Of a stretch of 33,211 nucleotides of DNA, positions 27,529 to 33,211 are shown piece after piece. Under the pieces are notes generated by a model. That model did no database searches and was not told where the DNA came from. It was given only the letters and a program-made list of their open reading frames with translations. Where the stretch lies: NCBI GenBank assembly GCA_021814695.1, contig JAKAHY010000009.1, positions 1 to 33,211 on the forward strand, read 5' to 3'. Positions within the stretch are counted from its first letter, which is position 1. Every line of letters begins with the position of its first letter. Position numbers and translations under genes: made by a program. The stretch comes from a bacterium. Its GTDB lineage: Bacteria > Patescibacteriota > Minisyncoccia > UBA6257 > JAGOQP01.

Positions 27529-28650
27529 ATGAAATTTTTAAGCCAAATTCCGGGGAAAAAACTTTCGGGTAAAACCGTTATTTTACGGTTGGATCTGAAT
27601 ATCCAAAATAACGAACTTAAAAACTCTTTAAGGCTACAGCGTTCGGCAGCGACAGTTATGTATTTGTTGCGCAATAAATGTTCCGTTGTGATTCTTTCCC
27701 ACAAAGGAAGGCCCGATATGAAATCCAAAGATGCAGTCAAGCTTTCCTTAAAACCGATAGGAAATGAACTCGAAAAAATAATCGGACAGAAAATACATTT
27801 CATAAGTTTTGCTGATTTTAAGAATGCGGTAAAAATACTTTCAAATAAAAAACAAGGCGAGGTCTTTCTTGTTGAGAATTTAAGATTTTGGAAAGGGGAG
27901 GAAAAAAATGATGTGAAATTTGCCAAAAACTTGTCGAAGCTGGGAGATATTTATGTTAATGACGCTTTTGCCGTCAGTCATAGAAAAAACGCCTCGGTTG
28001 ACGCTATTACAGGATTTATTCCGTCTTATGCCGGTTTGGAATTGGAATCGGAACTGGAAGCTTTCAAAAAGGTTATTATTAAGCCTAAAAAACCGTTGGT
28101 TCTCATTATTGGTGGCGTTAAAATCAGCGACAAGATAGGGGTGATAAAAAAATTCATTACTAAAGCGGATTGGGTACTGACCGGAGGGGGAGTGGCTAAT
28201 ACTTTTTTTGCGGCAAAAGGAATTCCTGTGGGAAAATCCGTATTCGATAAAGACTCTCTATCACTTGCCAAAAAATGGACATTAAATAAAAAGATAGTCT
28301 TTCCCGAGGATGTTTCCGTAGATAGCGGAGAAATTCTGGATATCGGACCGAAAACAGTCGCTCATTACTCTAAAATAATTTCCAATGCGAAAACCGTTAT
28401 TTGGAATGGTCCGATGGGAATGATAGAAAAAGAAAAATATCAGGCCGGAACGGTCGGGTTGGTAAAATCAATGGCCCGATCCAAAGACTTTTCTATTGTT
28501 GGGGGAGGGGAAACCACCTCGTTAATTTTGGAAAAAAATCTTCAATCTAACATATCGTTTCTTTCAGTCGGAGGCGGCGCTATGTTGGAATATCTTTCCG
28601 GAAAGAAACTTCCGGGTATCGAAGCTCTGAAAAAAAGTAAAAAAGTATAA
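27529..28650 (+). CDS. pgk: Phosphoglycerate kinase
   Basis: A 373-aa PGK producing ATP from 1,3-bisphosphoglycerate in glycolysis. Recognised blocks: TVILRLDLNI (variant of 'RVDFNVP'), LSHKGRP, ENLRFWKGEEKND, NDAFAVSHRKNAS, GGVKISDKIGVI, LTGGGVANTFFAAKG, VIWNGPMGMIE, GGGETTSL and the hinge GGGAMLEYLSGKKLPGIEAL. It is shorter than the usual ~390-400 aa but has both domains. The gene follows the GIY-YIG insertion directly, so its original promoter may have been displaced; no Shine-Dalgarno sequence is seen. Confidence 0.97.
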   Translation: MKFLSQIPGKKLSGKTVILRLDLNIQNNELKNSLRLQRSAATVMYLLRNKCSVVILSHKGRPDMKSKDAVKLSLKPIGNELEKIIGQKIHFISFADFKNAVKILSNKKQGEVFLVENLRFWKGEEKNDVKFAKNLSKLGDIYVNDAFAVSHRKNASVDAITGFIPSYAGLELESELEAFKKVIIKPKKPLVLIIGGVKISDKIGVIKKFITKADWVLTGGGVANTFFAAKGIPVGKSVFDKDSLSLAKKWTLNKKIVFPEDVSVDSGEILDIGPKTVAHYSKIISNAKTVIWNGPMGMIEKEKYQAGTVGLVKSMARSKDFSIVGGGETTSLILEKNLQSNISFLSVGGGAMLEYLSGKKLPGIEALKKSKKV

Positions 28651-28722
28651 GTATATAAAAATTTAAATAAATAATTTTTTAATATTCATATCTTTAAATA
28701 TTTAAATCTTGAAACTAAAATT

Positions 28723-29562
28723 ATGAAACCTATCGTTGTTTTATATCACGCCAAATGCTGGGACGGCTTTGGAGCCGCTTGGGCTGCGTGGAAAAAATTG
28801 AAAAACAAGGCCGATTATATTCCTGTTGAACATCAGGTTCCTCCGCCGAAGGGTTTGAAAAATAAAACCGTGTATATGGTTGATTTTTGCTATCGCGAGG
28901 AAATTATGAAATCGATAGTAAAAGCGAATAAAAAAGTTGTTGTTATAGATCATCATGCCGGACGTCAGCAAGCGGCATCCGTGGCAAGTGAGAGTGTATT
29001 CGACAACGGCCATTCGGGTTCGGTTTTGGCGTGGATGTATTTTCATCCTAAAGAAAAAACTCCTTGGCTTTTAAGGCACGTTGAAGATTCCGACTTGTGG
29101 GAATTCAAGTGGCCCCATTCCAAAGAGTTATTACTCGCTCTTGATCTTATGCCCTACACTTTTGAGACGTGGGATAAGGTTGCTCGAGAATGGGAAAAGA
29201 AAGACGGAATCAAAAAATATCTTATTGAAGGCAACGCCATAATGGCCTATGTAAGAAATATGGTGGATGAATTAGCCGCATTGGCTGATAAGGTTGAATT
29301 CGAGGGACATAAGGTTTTGGCTGTAAACGGGCCGAGATTTTTGCGTTCGGATTTGGGAAATAAACTTGTCAAAATGGGTTCTCCCTTCGGGATAGTCTGG
29401 TATTTAAAAGGTAAAGAAGTTCATGTTTCTCTCAGGGCTGAGGGCAAGGTGGATGTTTCAAAAATTGCCGAAAAATACGGCGGAGGGGGACACAAGAACG
29501 CCTCCGGGTTTACTTTCGAGGCTCATTTATCAAAAAGTTTTCCGTGGAAACTGGTTAAATAA
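28723..29562 (+). CDS. DHH/DHHA1 family phosphoesterase
   Basis: A 279-aa protein with N-terminal DHH domain motifs: YHAKCWDGFGAAWAAW, VYMVDFCYREE and the signature VVVIDHHAG (Asp76-His77-His78). The C-terminal DHHA1 domain has HVSLRAEGKVDVSKIAEKYGGGGHKNASGF, quoted in part (KVDVSKIAEKYGGGGHKNAS). The family includes oligoribonuclease NrnA, RecJ and cyclic-dinucleotide phosphodiesterases. This short form resembles the uncharacterised 'YHxxCxDGFxAA' group; the substrate is unknown. It lies in an AT-rich setting after pgk without a visible terminator between them, and RNase HI follows after about 50 bp. Confidence 0.88.
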   Translation: MKPIVVLYHAKCWDGFGAAWAAWKKLKNKADYIPVEHQVPPPKGLKNKTVYMVDFCYREEIMKSIVKANKKVVVIDHHAGRQQAASVASESVFDNGHSGSVLAWMYFHPKEKTPWLLRHVEDSDLWEFKWPHSKELLLALDLMPYTFETWDKVAREWEKKDGIKKYLIEGNAIMAYVRNMVDELAALADKVEFEGHKVLAVNGPRFLRSDLGNKLVKMGSPFGIVWYLKGKEVHVSLRAEGKVDVSKIAEKYGGGGHKNASGFTFEAHLSKSFPWKLVK

Positions 29563-29563
29563 C

Positions 29564-29596
29564 GTATACCGAATACCGTAGACCGTATGCCGTATG
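29564..29596 (+). repeat. Short ACCGTA-type tandem repeat
   Basis: About four imperfect copies of an octamer around ACCGTA (ATACCGAA, TACCGTAG, ACCGTATG) between the DHH and RNase HI genes. Confidence 0.5.
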
Positions 29597-29612
29597 TTAA
29601 ATAAAAAATAAA

Positions 29613-30053
29613 ATGACTAAAGGCAGCCATAACAGAATAGTAGTGTACACCGACGGCGGTTCTCGCGGGAATCCGGGACCGGCTGCTTCAGGTGTTTATT
29701 TTGAAACGCTGGGCAAAAAATACGGCAATTACCTCGGTCAGGCTACAAATAACGTCGCCGAATATGAAGCGATGATTTTTGCTTTAAAAAAAGTTAAGGC
29801 GCTAATCGGCAAAGACAATGCCGACAAAACGGAAATTGAAATCAACTCCGACAGCCAGTTGATTGTCAGCCAGCTGAACGGCGACTTTAAACTCAAAGAA
29901 GAGAGTTTGTGGAAATATTTTATAGAGATTTGGAACTTGAAGCAGGATTTTAAAAATGTTTCTTTCAACTATATTCCGAGGGAAAAGAACAAAGTTGCCG
30001 ATGCCGTTTTAAACGAAACTCTTGATGAACACACAAAAAAGGGGTTGTTTTGA
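29613..30053 (+). CDS. rnhA: Ribonuclease HI
   Basis: A 146-aa RNase HI that cuts RNA in RNA-DNA hybrids. The catalytic carboxylates are Asp14 in YTDGGSRGNPG, Glu50 in NVAEYEA, Asp80 in NSDSQL and Asp130 in NKVADAVLN. The last motif is usually 'NxxADxLA'. No basic protrusion helix of the E. coli type is obvious, as in many archaeal-type and CPR proteins. It ends in TGA and is followed by a UUCG-capped terminator. Confidence 0.95.
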   Translation: MTKGSHNRIVVYTDGGSRGNPGPAASGVYFETLGKKYGNYLGQATNNVAEYEAMIFALKKVKALIGKDNADKTEIEINSDSQLIVSQLNGDFKLKEESLWKYFIEIWNLKQDFKNVSFNYIPREKNKVADAVLNETLDEHTKKGLF

Positions 30054-30110
30054 TTTATGGCAGGTGTATATCGGTTGTTTCGGCATAATTATCAGGATTT
30101 AAATACAATA

Positions 30111-30135
30111 AATAGCTCTTCGGGGTTATTTTTTA
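30111..30135 (+). terminator. rnhA terminator with TTCG loop
   Basis: AATAGCTC/GGGTTATT (two G-U) capped by TTCG and followed by T5. Confidence 0.75.
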
Positions 30136-30138
30136 TTT

Positions 30139-30174
30139 GTCCAGGTTATTTCACGGTCGTGAAATAACCTGGAC
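30139..30174. repeat. 36-bp perfect palindrome upstream of rnpB
   Basis: Arms of 17 bp, GTCCAGGTTATTTCACG and its exact complement, separated by GT. No T tract follows on either strand, so it is not an ordinary terminator. It ends 1 nt before the rnpB -35. Confidence 0.85.
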
Positions 30175-30175
30175 A

Positions 30176-30205
30176 TTGACTAAGTTGGTGTTTTTGTAGT
30201 ATAAT
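30176..30205 (+). promoter_or_regulatory. rnpB promoter
   Basis: TTGACT (30176-30181), 18 nt, TATAAT (30200-30205); start predicted near 30212. Confidence 0.8.
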
Positions 30206-30269
30206 TACAAAGCAAGGTAAGTCAGACGGCTACCCCCAGCCACTTGTGGTGAGGGGAGGAAAGTCCGGA

Positions 30270-30295
30270 CACGCCTTCGCTGAAGCTTCGGCGTG
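30270..30295 (+). repeat. TTC-loop hairpin in RNase P RNA, copy 4
   Basis: Arms CACGCC/GGCGTG, internal loop TTC/TTC, inner stem GCT/AGC. It immediately follows the conserved AAAGTCCGGA block. Confidence 0.7.
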
Positions 30296-30618
30296 CAAGC
30301 ACGCCATTGATAAAACTTTGGAATGCAAACGCGTTATAGGTAAATCAGCGAAGAGAATGGTAGTGGGTAATACCCATCGTCTGTAAGGATTGAGGTGCGA
30401 ACAGAGACGTCAAAGTTCGAAAGAATTTTGAGTCCTCGTTATGTAAATAGTGAGGATAGTCCCCATCATGCAAATGAAGGGGGGTGAAACGGCTAAATCC
30501 TTACCTGCGTGCAAGGCCGTACTCCAAAAGAGTGTGCCGCTCGAGCCCGAGAGTAATCGAAGGCCCAGATAAATTGCCGCACCGATTTTATCTGCTGCGA
30601 GCAGTTATAAAATCGAGT

Positions 30619-30646
30619 GTCCTTCGTAGCTTTAGCGAAGAAGGAC
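30619..30646 (+). repeat. GAA-loop hairpin in RNase P RNA, copy 5
   Basis: Arms GTCCTTC/GAAGGAC identical to the copy at 27240; internal loop GTA/GAA; inner stem GCT/AGC. Confidence 0.75.
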
Positions 30647-30648
30647 AA

Positions 30649-30676
30649 ATCCACCTTCGTTAAAACTTCGGCGGAT
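30649..30676 (+). repeat. TTC-loop hairpin in RNase P RNA, copy 6
   Basis: Arms ATCCACC/GGCGGAT with one mismatch, internal loop TTC/TTC, inner GTT/AAC. It lies 2 nt after copy 5. Another long hairpin, CGATTCTATAT/ATATAGAATCG with a TTC..GCTTTGC apex, follows at 30679-30714. Confidence 0.65.
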
Positions 30677-30757
30677 GCTCGATTCTATATATTCGCTTTG
30701 CTCATATAGAATCGGCACAGAATCCGGCTTATGACTTGCCCGGCAAAAACATCAAGG

Positions 30758-30783
30758 ACTCCGCCACAACGGCGGAGTTTTTG
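30758..30783 (+). terminator. rnpB terminator
   Basis: ACTCCGCC/GGCGGAGT with loop ACAAC followed by T-rich sequence. Confidence 0.9.
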
Positions 30784-30812
30784 TTGACAGCGTCGCTGAC
30801 GTCATATATAGA
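30784..30812 (+). promoter_or_regulatory. Promoter with palindromic spacer
   Basis: TTGACA (30784-30789), 17 nt, TATAGA (30807-30812). An 11-bp palindrome CAGCGTCGCTG overlaps the -35 and spacer and could bind a repressor. Confidence 0.6.
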
Positions 30813-30843
30813 TATAACAGATCTTACGAGGATGGAATAAAAA

Positions 30844-31248
30844 GTGGGTTACCGCAAAGACCAGTTTGTTGCAGGAGTAAGGGAACAGATTGCAGATATG
30901 TTTCTTTTGGCGGGTTTGACGGGCGTTTCGGTTGAATCGCGTATGACGCCCGAATATTTTCTGAGAGAGGGCGCAAAACCCCAAATGCCTGCTGTTGTCG
31001 GAGCGCTTTTTAAAGGCTGGTTTAGAGTCAGCTCCGATCAAGGAAATTTTAACTTCGGCTTTGTGACAGAAGACGTTCCCATTTTTGACCTAACGGATAG
31101 CGGAATTACCGCAAAAGAAATATTGTATAAAATCGGCGACTCGGACGAAGCTGACCAAATCTCCGATGAGGAAATTTTCTTTATGCCCGCGACCGATATG
31201 GAAATAGTCCGCGCTTTTGCGGACATCCTGAAATCCAAGAAGCATTAG
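30844..31248 (+). CDS. Hypothetical 134-aa protein
   Basis: Family not recognised. It starts at GTG with a GAGGATGGA purine block 8-13 nt upstream, one of the few Shine-Dalgarno-led genes here. The sequence suggests a soluble alpha/beta protein: a helix with KDQFVAGVREQIADMFLLAG, a strand region PAVVGALFKGWFRVSS, and an acidic C-terminal half (GDSDEADQISDEEIFF). There is no signal peptide or membrane segment. A consensus promoter with a palindrome and its own terminator make it a single-gene unit between rnpB and guaB, so it is likely regulated on its own. Confidence 0.65.
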   Translation: MGYRKDQFVAGVREQIADMFLLAGLTGVSVESRMTPEYFLREGAKPQMPAVVGALFKGWFRVSSDQGNFNFGFVTEDVPIFDLTDSGITAKEILYKIGDSDEADQISDEEIFFMPATDMEIVRAFADILKSKKH

Positions 31249-31275
31249 CCTCTGCCTATCGGTAAGAGGTTTTTA
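31249..31275 (+). terminator. Terminator of the 134-aa gene
   Basis: CCTCT/AGAGG with an inner CC/GG, followed by T5. Confidence 0.7.
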
Positions 31276-31279
31276 TTTA

Positions 31280-31308
31280 TTGTCAAAAAAATATTTTTGA
31301 GCTATATT
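31280..31308 (+). promoter_or_regulatory. guaB promoter
   Basis: TTGTCA (31280-31285), 17 nt, TATATT (31303-31308); about 17 nt of leader and no Shine-Dalgarno sequence. Confidence 0.65.
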
Positions 31309-31331
31309 GAAATTCGGGCCAAAAATCGAAT

Positions 31332-32402
31332 ATGTATAAGAAATTTCAGGAAACGTTGAGTTTCGATGATGTACTATTAGTGCCGCGATACTCGAATATA
31401 TTATCCAGAAGCGAGGTAGATACTCGCACGGTTCTTTCAAATAACAAAAAAACATTCTCTCTTTCCATACCTATAATTTCGGCTAATATGGACACCGTTA
31501 CCGAAAGCGAAATGGCTATTGTTATGGCCAAAATGGGAGGTCTTGGAATAATTCACCGCTTTAACCAGATTCATCAGCAGGTGGCCGAAGTAAAAAAGGT
31601 TAAGGAGCAGAAATTGATTGTTGGAGCGGCTGTCGGCGTCAAAGACGGAGAATTGGAAAGAATAAAATCCCTTGTTGAGGCGGGAGTGGACTTATTGGCG
31701 CTTGATATAGCTCACGGACATTCAAAATATGCCATTGAAAAGGTTAAGGTTATAAAAAAAGATTTTCCTTCCGTTTTTGTAGTTGCCGGAAACGTCGCAA
31801 CGGCCGAAGGATTCAAGGACTTGGTTGATGCCGGAGCCGATGCCGTTAAAGTCGGAATCGGCGCCGGTTCAATTTGCACGACTCGTATAGTCACGGGTTT
31901 TGGAATTCCGCAGATTTCTGCGATTATGAATTGCGCTCCGGTTGCTAAAAGAACTAAAGTTAGCCTGATATCGGATGGCGGAATCAAATCATCGGGGGAT
32001 ATTGTCAAAGCATTGGCTGCCGGCGCTGATGCGGTTATGATGGGAAACGTTTTGGCCGGAACGGACGAAGCTCCGGGAAAATTGATAACCATTGACGGAA
32101 AGAAGTTTAAATCTTACAGGGGAATGGCTTCGCTTCAGGCGAACCTGGACAGGCCCGACACCAAACAAAACAAAGATGAAATAATTGAAGAAGGAGTTTC
32201 GGCATACGTTCCTTATAAAGGAAGCGCTGAAGACATAGTCAAAAAAATGATAGGCGGAATGCGTTCGGGATTAAGTTATGCCGGAGCCAGAAATATAAAG
32301 GAGTTACACGACAATGCTATGTTTGTAAAAATTACCCAAGCGGGATTGCGTGAAAGCAATGCCCACGATGTTTATCTTTTAAACGGGAATCCGGAAAAAT
32401 AA
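31332..32402 (+). CDS. guaB: IMP dehydrogenase-like protein lacking CBS domains
   Basis: A 356-aa IMPDH/GMP reductase-family barrel. SFDDVLLVPRYS at the start, SANMDTVTE, GAGSICTTRIVTGFGIPQ with catalytic Cys182, ISDGGIKSSGDIVKALAAGAD, and the C-terminal GMRSGLSYAGARNIKELHDNA and GLRESNAHDV all match IMPDH, which makes XMP for guanine nucleotides. Between about residues 78 and 100, where most IMPDHs carry two CBS domains, there is a short linker only. The flap region reads GMASLQANLDRPDTKQ, so the usual Arg-Tyr dyad (DRY) appears as DRP. GMP reductase is the alternative, but the C-terminal signature favours IMPDH. It is followed 1 nt later by a membrane protein gene. Confidence 0.85.
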   Translation: MYKKFQETLSFDDVLLVPRYSNILSRSEVDTRTVLSNNKKTFSLSIPIISANMDTVTESEMAIVMAKMGGLGIIHRFNQIHQQVAEVKKVKEQKLIVGAAVGVKDGELERIKSLVEAGVDLLALDIAHGHSKYAIEKVKVIKKDFPSVFVVAGNVATAEGFKDLVDAGADAVKVGIGAGSICTTRIVTGFGIPQISAIMNCAPVAKRTKVSLISDGGIKSSGDIVKALAAGADAVMMGNVLAGTDEAPGKLITIDGKKFKSYRGMASLQANLDRPDTKQNKDEIIEEGVSAYVPYKGSAEDIVKKMIGGMRSGLSYAGARNIKELHDNAMFVKITQAGLRESNAHDVYLLNGNPEK

Positions 32403-32403
32403 T

Positions 32404-32817
32404 ATGAAAAGAGACAAAGAAATAAGAGGATTTTTCTTTAAAGAATTTTGGAGATACATGACCAATATTTGGACGGTCCTTTTTATCGGTGTCGCCGTGT
32501 CCGATTTTGTATCTAAAGGGCAATATCATTATCTGATGGCGCCATTTGCGGTTATTTATGGAGCGGTTTTGAGCATATTTGTCGGTACCAAGGAGTTCAG
32601 CCGCTGGTATGACCTGCATGAAGGCCGTAAACATCCGGGGGAGATATTCGTTGTTTTATGGAGCGTCCTGCTTTTTATAATGGTTGTTTATTCCTGGATT
32701 TTTGGGATTGACTACGCGATTCCTTCGGATATAATCTCCGTTTATATTATGGTCTTAACGGTCTTTGCCATCACCCAGAGTTCCAAGACTGTTTACAAGA
32801 ATAAAAAACACAAATAA
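32404..32817 (+). CDS. Small polytopic membrane protein, 137 aa
   Basis: Family not recognised. About four hydrophobic segments are visible (residues 22-36, 42-62, 82-102 and 108-126), with charged termini including KEFWRYMTN near the start and a Lys-rich tail. A conserved-looking cytosolic loop, TKEFSRWYDLHEGRKHPGE, joins the second and third segments. It is in the guaB transcript (one nucleotide after the guaB stop) and precedes the cyclophilin gene by 12 nt. The function is unknown. Confidence 0.65.
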   Translation: MKRDKEIRGFFFKEFWRYMTNIWTVLFIGVAVSDFVSKGQYHYLMAPFAVIYGAVLSIFVGTKEFSRWYDLHEGRKHPGEIFVVLWSVLLFIMVVYSWIFGIDYAIPSDIISVYIMVLTVFAITQSSKTVYKNKKHK

Positions 32818-32829
32818 AATAAAAATGTT

Positions 32830-33211
32830 ATGAAAGAAAAAGGAGCATTCATAGCAATAATTATATTTTTAACAATAGTCGTCGGCGTGGGTATTTGGGG
32901 AATTTTAAGCCAGAACAACGGCGATAATTCTTCCTCTCAAGTATCGGTAACTACTACGGATGGGCAAACAGCCACCGGAACAGTGGACCAAAATATTAAC
33001 TTAGGAACAAAAAATTTTATGCACAAAGTAACAATCAAAACCAACTACGGAACTATCCAGTTTGAGACCTACGATGCGGATGCGCCCAAGACCGTCGAAA
33101 ATTTCATCAAATTAGCCGATAAAGGTTTTTATAACAGCTTAATATTCCATAGGGTCATAAAGGACTTTATGATTCAGGGCGGAGATCCCAACGGCAACGG
33201 AACCGGGGGAC
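32830..33211 (+). CDS. Membrane-anchored cyclophilin, partial at window edge
   Basis: The frame opens at ATG 32830 and runs off the right end, so it is missing from the ORF track. The first 127 residues comprise an N-terminal membrane helix (about 6-26), a Ser/Thr-rich linker and the first half of a cyclophilin domain: [20 protein letters not shown], then [20 protein letters not shown] and [15 protein letters not shown] with the catalytic arginine and the FxMQxGD-like motif. It should be a peptidyl-prolyl isomerase outside the membrane. An earlier ATG at 32825 is followed at once by a stop. Confidence 0.92.
   Translation, partial: MKEKGAFIAIIIFLTIVVGVGIWGILSQNNGDNSSSQVSVTTTDGQTATGTVDQNINLGTKNFMHKVTIKTNYGTIQFETYDADAPKTVENFIKLADKGFYNSLIFHRVIKDFMIQGGDPNGNGTGG

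Larger units (their letters stand above)
30212..30741 (+). ncRNA. rnpB: RNase P RNA, enlarged by palindromes
   Basis: The catalytic RNA that matures tRNA 5' ends. P1 pairs GGTAAGTCA (30216) with TGACTTGCC (30732). Conserved blocks are GAGGAAAGTCCGGAC-type (GAGGGGAGGAAAGTCCGGAC at 30251), the GGGTGAAACGG region, GTGCAAGGCCG, GAGCCCGAGAGTAATCG, AGGCCCAGATAAAT and the 3' block ACAGAATCCGGCTTATGAC. At about 530 nt it is much longer than the usual 350-400 nt. The excess is one palindrome near the 5' side (30270-30295) and a run of hairpins between TGCCG (30572) and CGGCA (30711), just before the 3' block, where other bacteria have a short helix. The core appears intact. Confidence 0.95.

Overview
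The window is a dense, AT-rich bacterial chromosome segment. It looks like a member of the Candidate Phyla Radiation (Patescibacteria), most likely a Parcubacteria-type lineage. This is inferred from compact single-copy core genes, short versions of several enzymes, a SecA with a CPR-type insertion, DUF5666, SIMPL, GtrA and DedA proteins, secreted proteins with a C-terminal glutamine-rich tail, and a large tail-fibre-like prepilin. UGA is used as a stop (for example the P-loop kinase and RNase HI genes), so the code is standard and the organism is not a Gracilibacteria/Absconditabacteria recoder. No rRNA is present to fix taxonomy.

Layout. 1-3.5 kb: a truncated Cys-rich lipoprotein, two small proteins, a CNNM/CBS transporter-like protein, an SPFH/Band-7 protein and a thioredoxin-fold protein. 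3.6-9.2 kb: a secreted DUF5666-like protein, Nudix hydrolase, GT4 glycosyltransferase, RarA, a P-loop kinase, a DUF192 protein and a DedA protein. 9.3-15.6 kb: secreted PsbP-like protein, GDPD phosphodiesterase, a four-repeat protein, Dus, then a tight operon of DedA, TpiA, SIMPL, a 28-aa membrane miniprotein, an alpha/beta hydrolase and GtrA. 15.6-17.6 kb is the most unusual part: a GIY-YIG nuclease bounded by inverted repeats, a cluster of candidate small RNAs, MurB, and a 29-residue lysine-rich protein behind a structured leader. 17.7-20.7 kb: short HPF/RaiA and SecA. 20.8-24.3 kb: prepilin-adhesin, a DUF559 nuclease embedded in palindromic repeat arrays, and signal peptidase I. 24.4-33.2 kb: LepA, an FtsB-like protein, a SurA-N-like protein, tRNA-Gly(CCC), a second GIY-YIG nuclease, PGK, a DHH phosphoesterase, RNase HI, RNase P RNA (enlarged by palindromes), an unknown protein, a CBS-less IMP dehydrogenase, a small membrane protein and a truncated cyclophilin.

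How it works together. The core is housekeeping: secretion (SecA, signal peptidase), lower glycolysis (TpiA, PGK), translation (LepA, HPF, Dus, tRNA, RNase P), genome maintenance (RarA, RNase HI), wall synthesis and division (MurB, FtsB-like), purine metabolism (IMPDH), and many small envelope proteins.

Main unusual signals. (1) A family of small hairpins with a conserved GAA/GAA (or TTC/TTC) symmetric internal loop, found downstream of secA, beside tRNA-Gly and GIY-YIG, and inside RNase P RNA. (2) Two neighbouring candidate small RNAs at 15.95-16.28 kb that share 11 nt of perfect complementarity, one of which displays an orphan AAGGAGGT ribosome-binding sequence. (3) Solitary nuclease genes (DUF559, two GIY-YIG) each sitting among palindromes, reminiscent of REP/RAYT partnerships. 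(4) Extended -10 promoters, several placed 6-8 nt before ATG, implying leaderless mRNAs, against a minority of Shine-Dalgarno-led genes that look accessory.
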